Part shown: piece after piece, positions 1 to 6,200 of the stretch
Layout of the letters: every line of letters begins with the position of its first letter
How positions within the stretch are numbered: the first letter of the stretch is position 1
From: Clostridiales bacterium
GTDB lineage: Bacteria; Bacillota; Clostridia; Oscillospirales; Acutalibacteraceae
Length of the DNA: 12,959 nucleotides
NCBI GenBank assembly: GCA_019415925.1
Contig: DXYG01000077.1
Location: 1-12,959, forward strand
Direction: 5' to 3'
Made by a program: the position numbers and the translations under genes
The notes under the pieces: generated by a model
Told to the model about the DNA's origin: nothing
Seen by the model: only the letters and a program-made list of their open reading frames with translations
Database searches by the model: none

Positions 1-1
1 A

Positions 2-1216
2 ATGATGCTTGATAAAAATATAAATATAGAGTTATTGAATAATCTGCTTAATGAGTATAAACCTGATTATCTATGGATTCCGGAAGAAAATGATTATTTT
101 ACTGAATATAAAGTAAAGTGTGTTTTGTGTGGATATAAATTGATTGAGTATAATAATCTAAATGATATTACAATATTTGATCAATTGGCACTTTTATTAA
201 CAACTTCTGGTTCAACAGGAAGTCCAAAGTTTGTTAGAATATCGTATGAAAATATAATAAGTAATACAAGCGCTATCATTTCATACTTGAATATTAGTGA
301 AAGTGAAAAAGCAATTACGGTATTACCAATGAGTTATACTTATGGCCTATCTGTTATTAATACGCATTTGTACATCGGAGCCTGCATTATGCTTACTGAT
401 AAAAAAATATGTGATAAGGAATTTTGGTCATTTTTTAATGAATTTAAGGGAACATCTTTTTCAGGGGTTCCGTACACATATGATCTATTAAGAAAAATGA
501 ATTTTAAGGCTTTAAAGGTGCCTAGTTTAAGAACAATGACACAAGCAGGAGGAAAAATGTCAAATGATACAAGTGCCTATTTTTATAATTATGCGATAAA
601 TACGAATAAAACATTTTATATTATGTACGGTCAAACAGAAGCTACAGCAAGAATAAGTTATCTTCCATTTGAATATATGTCCCAAAAACAAGGAAGTATT
701 GGAATACCTGTAGAGGGTGGGTCTATTGAGTTAGTAGATGAGAACAACGATAAAATCAGAGAAGCTAGTATAGTCGGAGAAATTATCTATAAGGGTAAAA
801 ATGTATCGTTGGGATATGCTTTAAACAGAAGTGATTTAGAAAAAGGCGATGAAAATCAAGGGATACTCCATACTGGAGATTTAGCGTATTATGATTTAGA
901 TAACTTTATATTTATTTGCGGAAGAAAAGATAGCTGTGTTAAATTTTTAGGCAATCGAATTGATTTGTATGAATTGGAAACATTATTAAATAAAAAATAT
1001 TCTCTTGAAACAATATGCATATTAAAAGAGAATAAAATTCATATAGTTACAGAGAATAAAATTACTATTGATAATATAAAGGAGTATGCCTCAAAAATAA
1101 CTGGTTTAAATAAAAATCATTTTATAACAGATATTGTAACGTATATTCCAAGACGGTCAAACGGCAAAATCGATTATAATAAAATTCAAAGCTTAATTAG
1201 CGTAGATATTATTTGA
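2..1216 (+). CDS. Adenylate-forming (ANL superfamily, AMP-binding) enzyme, 5' truncated by window edge
   Basis: Enzymes of this family activate a carboxylate with ATP to an acyl-adenylate, usually passing it to CoA or a carrier-protein thiol. Visible motifs, numbered from the first in-frame Met, are the P-loop TTSGSTGSPK (67-76), YGQTEA (209-214), TGD (291-293), GRKD (307-310) opening the C-terminal subdomain, and the NGK lysine (389) in the position of the catalytic lysine. Both the core and the mobile C-terminal lid are therefore present. In full-length family members the P-loop usually lies about 150 residues in, so some 80-100 residues are probably missing and the Met at base 2 is unlikely to be the true start. 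Substrate cannot be read. The next gene starts 93 nt downstream. It could serve a small nonribosomal, acyl-carrier or exopolysaccharide-modifying pathway encoded upstream, but nothing in the window shows this. Confidence 0.85.
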   Translation: MMLDKNINIELLNNLLNEYKPDYLWIPEENDYFTEYKVKCVLCGYKLIEYNNLNDITIFDQLALLLTTSGSTGSPKFVRISYENIISNTSAIISYLNISESEKAITVLPMSYTYGLSVINTHLYIGACIMLTDKKICDKEFWSFFNEFKGTSFSGVPYTYDLLRKMNFKALKVPSLRTMTQAGGKMSNDTSAYFYNYAINTNKTFYIMYGQTEATARISYLPFEYMSQKQGSIGIPVEGGSIELVDENNDKIREASIVGEIIYKGKNVSLGYALNRSDLEKGDENQGILHTGDLAYYDLDNFIFICGRKDSCVKFLGNRIDLYELETLLNKKYSLETICILKENKIHIVTENKITIDNIKEYASKITGLNKNHFITDIVTYIPRRSNGKIDYNKIQSLISVDII

Positions 1217-1239
1217 TAAAATAATATAATTTTTAGAAA

Positions 1240-1269
1240 GGAGATTTCTGCGATGATATAGTCTGCGAT
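1240..1269 (+). other. Leader with a strong SD before a two-codon ORF, plus an 8-bp direct repeat
   Basis: Between genes 1 and 2, AAAGGAG (about 1237-1243) sits at good spacing before ATG at 1253, but that frame is only ATG ATA TAG. The octamer TCTGCGAT occurs at 1247-1254 and 1262-1269, 15 bp apart. The SD core also lies in the loop of a 5-bp hairpin (AGAAA 1235-1239 with TTTCT 1245-1249). It may be a mini-ORF leader acting on the downstream gene, or the relic of a lost gene start. No convincing -35/-10 pair is visible nearby. Confidence 0.3.
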
Positions 1270-1309
1270 TTTACTGATTTGAAAATATAAAAATACGAGG
1301 AGGATTAAA

Positions 1310-1948
1310 ATGAGTATTAAAAAAAGAATTATAGCAGGGGTGTTCTCTTTTGTTTCGCTAACTGTGTTTAGCACTTCATCATATAGCGCAGCTTACAAAA
1401 CTTATACAGAAACACTTATAATGGATAATGATGCACCTACTGGAGCAAATTATCGTAATCCAATGTCTTCAGATGGACGTTGGACATATTATCCTAAGAA
1501 AAGCTGGGGAATGAATACATACCTGACAGGTTCAACGCATTATAATGGTGATGCCCGTAAGGGGCAATGTAAAGAGCCTACAATGTGGTTGGGCGATATG
1601 GTTGGCGGAACGGTATATGTTTGGGAATGGATGGGTAAAGATAATACTGCTCCTGGTGATCCGGTAACTCTTTATGTAAAAATTAACGATGCTAGTTTTA
1701 CTGCACCCGCAGTAGAGTATATTCATTATGATTCAACACCATATATGGGAGGGCAGAGTTTTGGATATATTAATCAGAATACTTGGCCAGGATCGCTATC
1801 ATGTGTTTCAACTATAACTTTAAGGAATCCCGGAATGGGCCCATATGTTATTGCAAGTGGTGTCTCATCGAATAATAACGGTCATTATATGGGAGCAGAT
1901 CAAATAAAGTATGTACATACATATACAAAATATGTTTCAACGAAATAA
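1310..1948 (+). CDS. Secreted protein, possibly golvesin-like beta-sandwich domain
   Basis: 212 residues. The N-terminus is a clear Sec signal peptide: basic MSIKKR, a hydrophobic stretch to about residue 20, then a small-residue region with likely cleavage after Ala27 or Ala28. The mature chain is rich in Gly, Tyr, Trp, Asn and Thr, with two cysteines (in GQCKEP and LSCVS) that could form a disulfide. The order of elements resembles golvesin-type C-terminal domains: an opening DND segment, a GRW region, a GTVYVWEW strand, an INQNTW turn and a closing YMGADQIKYV strand. That family assignment is by eye and uncertain. Such domains sit on extracellular enzymes and are thought to bind surfaces or carbohydrate. 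No catalytic motif is seen. GAGGAGG at 1297-1303, 6 nt before the ATG, fixes the start. It is probably co-transcribed with the gene 16 nt downstream. Confidence 0.8.
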   Translation: MSIKKRIIAGVFSFVSLTVFSTSSYSAAYKTYTETLIMDNDAPTGANYRNPMSSDGRWTYYPKKSWGMNTYLTGSTHYNGDARKGQCKEPTMWLGDMVGGTVYVWEWMGKDNTAPGDPVTLYVKINDASFTAPAVEYIHYDSTPYMGGQSFGYINQNTWPGSLSCVSTITLRNPGMGPYVIASGVSSNNNGHYMGADQIKYVHTYTKYVSTK

Positions 1949-1964
1949 ACTGGGAGGGTTACTA

Positions 1965-3104
1965 ATGAAAAAGATTATAATATCAATTATATTTGTATTT
2001 ACTCTAATTATTGGCTGTATAGGCTATGTTGCATCAGCTAGTGTAGATAGTTTAAATGATATTGAGGCTAACACAGAAAAACTAATAGAAGCAGAAAGGA
2101 CAGTTGTAACACCTTCAGCAACAGCAGAGAATATAATCGAACAAGTTTATGAAGCTAATGGTTTTAGTGAGGACGATAGGAGAACTGATATAAAGTTGAA
2201 CATATCAACGAGTATCAATAGAGTTAATAGCATATCTAATGTTAGAAGTAGCGACAGTATTAATAGTGAAACGAACAAATCTTATATTTATGATAGAATG
2301 TTGAATTCAATTGATTATTTTAACTCATTACAGGCTACCTACTATCATATTCCTCCGACAGGTTACTCATATTATTCAACATATTGTATTCAGCAGGGAG
2401 AAAATCCAAAATCCAAAGAATTGATATATAACGAAGATGGTAAGTTGATATCAAGTTGCTCATTTGATGGAAAATACTCTGCTAATGTAAATGGTGATGC
2501 AGAAAATATAAAAGTTGACGCTGATATACAGAAGCAAAAAACCAAAAGCATAAATAGCATTCAAAATAAATCTATTGAAGAAAGAATTATAAATGATCGA
2601 ATTAATATTTCTGCGAAAGAGATAAAATCCGAAAATGAGAATAATATTTATGAGAAATTGCCGGTTGATATTGAGTCAAGCAAGAAATTGGATTTTGTAT
2701 CCTTAGTTGACTCAAAGAAAAGAATCAAATATTTACCCGAAGAAAATGAAGACTGCTATTTTTATAGAAATAATCTTCCTCAATTGCCAATGTCGAATAC
2801 GCAATATTTTTCACAGGCATTCGCATTTGGATTTTTGTCTGATTTTGAAAAATGGACTATAGATAGAATAGATGAAGTTTTAGGTAGAGAGTGCTTTGTA
2901 ATTTCTGGGGAAATAGAGGGAGATTACTCTGAAAAAATAAAGACTCAAAAATTCGAAATGTGGATAGATAAGGAGATAGGAGCGTTATTAGCCCTAGAAG
3001 GTTATGATGAAAATGGCGATTTATCCATTCTTTTAACTACATCTGAATTTGTTGTTGATGAATCTATTGATCAATCTGTTTTTGATGATTTATCTAATTT
3101 GTAA
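1965..3104 (+). CDS. Exported protein with C-terminal LolA/RseB-like region
   Basis: 379 residues from the ATG at 1965, chosen because GGGAGGG (1952-1958) precedes it at 6 nt and a signal sequence starts right there (MKKIIISIIFVFTLIIGC). Cys18 follows LIIG, which fits a lipobox, although ASA at 24-26 could instead be a signal peptidase I site. Residues about 30-125 are polar and helix-prone. About 190-245 is a charged Lys/Glu/Asn/Ile-rich linker. About 295-377 has the alternating pattern of LolA/RseB-like or sporulation-type lipoprotein domains: a GRECFVISGE strand, then EMWIDKEIGALLALEGYDEN, then a T-S-EF strand and an acidic end. That fold assignment is inference. Such domains bind lipid or lipid-like ligands, or sense envelope state. 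Gene 2 ends 16 nt upstream, so the pair probably acts together at the cell surface. No catalytic residues are recognised. Confidence 0.75.
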   Translation: MKKIIISIIFVFTLIIGCIGYVASASVDSLNDIEANTEKLIEAERTVVTPSATAENIIEQVYEANGFSEDDRRTDIKLNISTSINRVNSISNVRSSDSINSETNKSYIYDRMLNSIDYFNSLQATYYHIPPTGYSYYSTYCIQQGENPKSKELIYNEDGKLISSCSFDGKYSANVNGDAENIKVDADIQKQKTKSINSIQNKSIEERIINDRINISAKEIKSENENNIYEKLPVDIESSKKLDFVSLVDSKKRIKYLPEENEDCYFYRNNLPQLPMSNTQYFSQAFAFGFLSDFEKWTIDRIDEVLGRECFVISGEIEGDYSEKIKTQKFEMWIDKEIGALLALEGYDENGDLSILLTTSEFVVDESIDQSVFDDLSNL

Positions 3105-3116
3105 TAATTCAAATTT

Positions 3117-3145
3117 GCCTTGATTGTGTTTGCTTCATTCAAGGC
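3117..3145 (+). terminator. Weak hairpin after the two-gene unit
   Basis: GCCTTGA (3117-3123) pairs with TCAAGGC (3139-3145) across a 15-nt loop, 12 nt after the stop codon. No proper T-run follows, so it is at best a weak terminator or mRNA 3' end. Confidence 0.3.
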
Positions 3146-3184
3146 TAATGAAGTATTTAGTCGTCTTAAAGTTTTAATAATATT

Positions 3185-3213
3185 TTGTAGTGAGATCCTA
3201 ATTTATTTATAAT
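3185..3213 (+). promoter_or_regulatory. Candidate sigma-A promoter for the 1906-residue protein gene
   Basis: A perfect -10 hexamer TATAAT lies at 3208-3213, with TTGTAG at 3185-3190 exactly 17 bp upstream (3 of 6 matches to TTGACA). A second TATAAT is at 3223-3228 but has no matching -35. It lies about 40-70 nt before the start codon in AT-rich DNA, so chance matches are possible. Confidence 0.35.
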
Positions 3214-3254
3214 ACTACTTAATATAATGAATTTGCAGGAGGGGTGGAATAATT

Positions 3255-6200
3255 ATGTTGAGAAAATCGAAAAAAGTTTTAAGTTTCACATTATCCATAT
3301 TAATATTTACTAGTATATTTTTTAGTTTTCCGATAACAACTAATGCGGCTGTTGTTGAAGACTCAGAGGTCGGTGCTGGAAATCAGAATGTTATTGATGC
3401 ACAGACATGGCTTAATAATACATATTCAGGCAGAGTGGGATATACACCTATTGATGTTGATGGAGTGTCATATTCAACAACTTTTATTACATTAGTAAAA
3501 GCGTTCCAGATTGAACTGGGATTTCCAGAGCCTAAAATTACCGGAACTTTTGGTTCGCAAACGAAGGCAGCAAGCCCTACATTTGAAATTAATAAGACAA
3601 ACAATAACAATATGGTTAGAATTCTGCAATATGGATTACGTTGTAAAGGATATTACGATACAAATGTTACTGGTGTATTCGACACTGCTACACAAAGTCA
3701 AATTATAAAATTGCAACAAGATGCAGGGTTAACAGATTCACAAATAAGTCAAAAGGCTACGCCTCTTGTATTACAAGCTGCACTATCGACTGAAATATAT
3801 GTATTGGCAGAGGGCGGTAATTCCAGAGTTCAGGAGGTTCAGCGTGCTTTAAACAGAGATTATCTGGATTACATAGGAATTCAGCCATGCGATGGTATAT
3901 TTGGACCAAACACGGTTGATTCTCTTATTACAGCATTGCAGGCATGTGAAGGACTTCCAAGAAGAGAAGATGTTTCTTCAGATGATGATGTATATGCTAA
4001 TGGATATTTTGGTAATACAACTAAAAAGTGTTGTCCTTCCATTCCTTACAATGGAAATGAGAAAAAATATAGTGGTACAAGCTATAGCTCAGATGAAATA
4101 ACAAAGTTCACAAAATTACTGCAATATAGTCTATGCTGTTTAAAGCCAAATGAGTATGATCCCGGCTCGTTTGATGGGACTCTAAGTTCATCTACAGTAA
4201 GTGCATTAAAAAAATTCCAGAAAGATGTTGCACTATCACAGACAGGTGATGTAGGAATAAATGAGTGGATGGCATTATTGGTTAGTACAGGTAATCCGGA
4301 TCGCCCCGGTACAGCAATTGACTGTTCAACAAGACTTACGACTGAAAAAGCTGCCGCATTAAAAAATGCAGGATATACCACTGTGGGGCGTTACTTAACG
4401 GGAGATTTAGTTATTGAAGATCAGGGTGAACTTAAAAGAGTAGCTAAAAACCTACTTCGAGGAGAAATGAAGACAATATTTGATGCAGGGCTAAATCTTT
4501 TCGTTATTTTTCAGGATGCAAGAGAAGGGTTTGCTCAACATCCTGATACAGAAACATATGAAGATTTATGCAAAGTTTATTTCACCAAGGGTAGAGGATA
4601 TTCTGATGCAGAAAAAGCTTTCTCAGTTGCAAAAACGCTTGGAGTTCCAAGAGACGAAATAATTTATTTTACCGTTGATTACGATTTTGTTAAAGATGAA
4701 GTAAACGATAAAATACTTCCTTATTTTGAAGGAATAAAAAATTATGCTGACAGGTACGGTAACGAGTACAGAATCGGTATTTATAGTGCAAGAAATACCT
4801 GTACTCTTGTAGCGAATGCAGGATATTCTGTAAGCAGTTTTGTTAGTGATATGTCTACGGGATACAGCGGAAATAAAGGATATCCACTCCCTGATGATTG
4901 GGCTTTTGACCAAATTCAGGAAACTGATAGTTTTTACAGTTCAGATGGTTCTTTTGCCATTGATAAGGATGTTGTTTCAGGTAGATATAATGGTTTTAAT
5001 CACTTTGAAAAAGATAAGGATAATGAATGGGACTTGATTTCTGAACCATGTTCTGCTTATGTTTTAAAGCCTAAAGATGATAACGCTATTCCTATTCCAG
5101 TATATTGGGCAAAAGTGCAGAGCTTAATTTCATATATGCCAAGTTTAGAATATTCTATGTATGATTCGATATCCGGAAATTCTATTATTGTTATGAAAGA
5201 GCATAATTCAAAAAATGGTATTTTTACTGATGACAAAATACAGTATGTGTATTTTAGAGATAAAGGCGGCAACCTCAACGCAGGATATATAAGTACGGAG
5301 TTGCTGTATGAATACTACGGACTTGATGAATTCCAAAATTGTGCGGTATATCGTGGTGATGATTATGGGACGGATGGACAAGTTTATTATGGTTGCGATG
5401 AGGATAGTGACTATAATTACGAATTCATTCTAAAAAACACGCTGAAATCATATGGAAAAAATGGAGAATATATAGCTACACTTCCTGTTGGCACAAAGAT
5501 TCGTCTCCTTAAAAATGCTGTTACTGATGGGATTTATGCCAACAGAATACAGGTATCAGAAAAGCTATTGCCTAATAGTAGTGCTTGGGTTAAGATTGAT
5601 TCAAATAATTCATATGGATACATAGATTTAGGCTTTGAAATTGGAGTGTTGCCAAAGGATAGAGCTCTGATTACTTCATCTGGTACATCTTTTGAACATA
5701 GAAAAACTAATGCGATTTATTTTTTACCTGGATATATGGGTTCGCAATTATATGATAGCGAAACTGATGAATTGGTTTGGGCAAATCAAATTTTTCCAGG
5801 ACCTTTAACAAATGATATAGTTGTACATGGTTTACCTGTATGGAGTCCTTTAATTGGACTTGATGAAAATGGAAATGGAGACAAATTAAAAGTTAGCAGA
5901 GAGTTAGATATACAAAATGGAGTATATGGTACTATTTTTGATGGAGATTCCGCAAAAGACATTATGGATAATTTGAATGATAGTTTCGCTGAAGATTATA
6001 CTATAGAATTTTTTCCGTACGATTGGCGAAAAGATCTAAAACTTGCCGAACAGCAATTGCGTGAGGATATAAGCAAAAAAGGTTACCAGAATGTTAGTTT
6101 TGTTTGTCACAGTACAGGTGGGTTATTAGCAGCTTCATATATAGCAGAAAGTATTAATAAAAATGAGCAGAATAAAATAGATAAGGTTGTAACCTTAGGT

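Noticed and set aside
1225..1230. TATAAT as a promoter for the golvesin-like gene
   Set aside because: No -35 element lies at suitable distance, and such hexamers arise by chance in this AT-rich DNA.
1911..1964. Upstream in-frame ATG extending the LolA-like gene by 18 codons
   Set aside because: It overlaps the end of the previous gene and has no ribosome binding site, while the ATG at 1965 has GGGAGGG upstream and begins a proper signal sequence.
4082..4381. 99-codon frame on the minus strand within the giant gene
   Set aside because: It lies opposite well-conserved peptidoglycan-binding and DUF1906 coding sequence and shows no independent signals.
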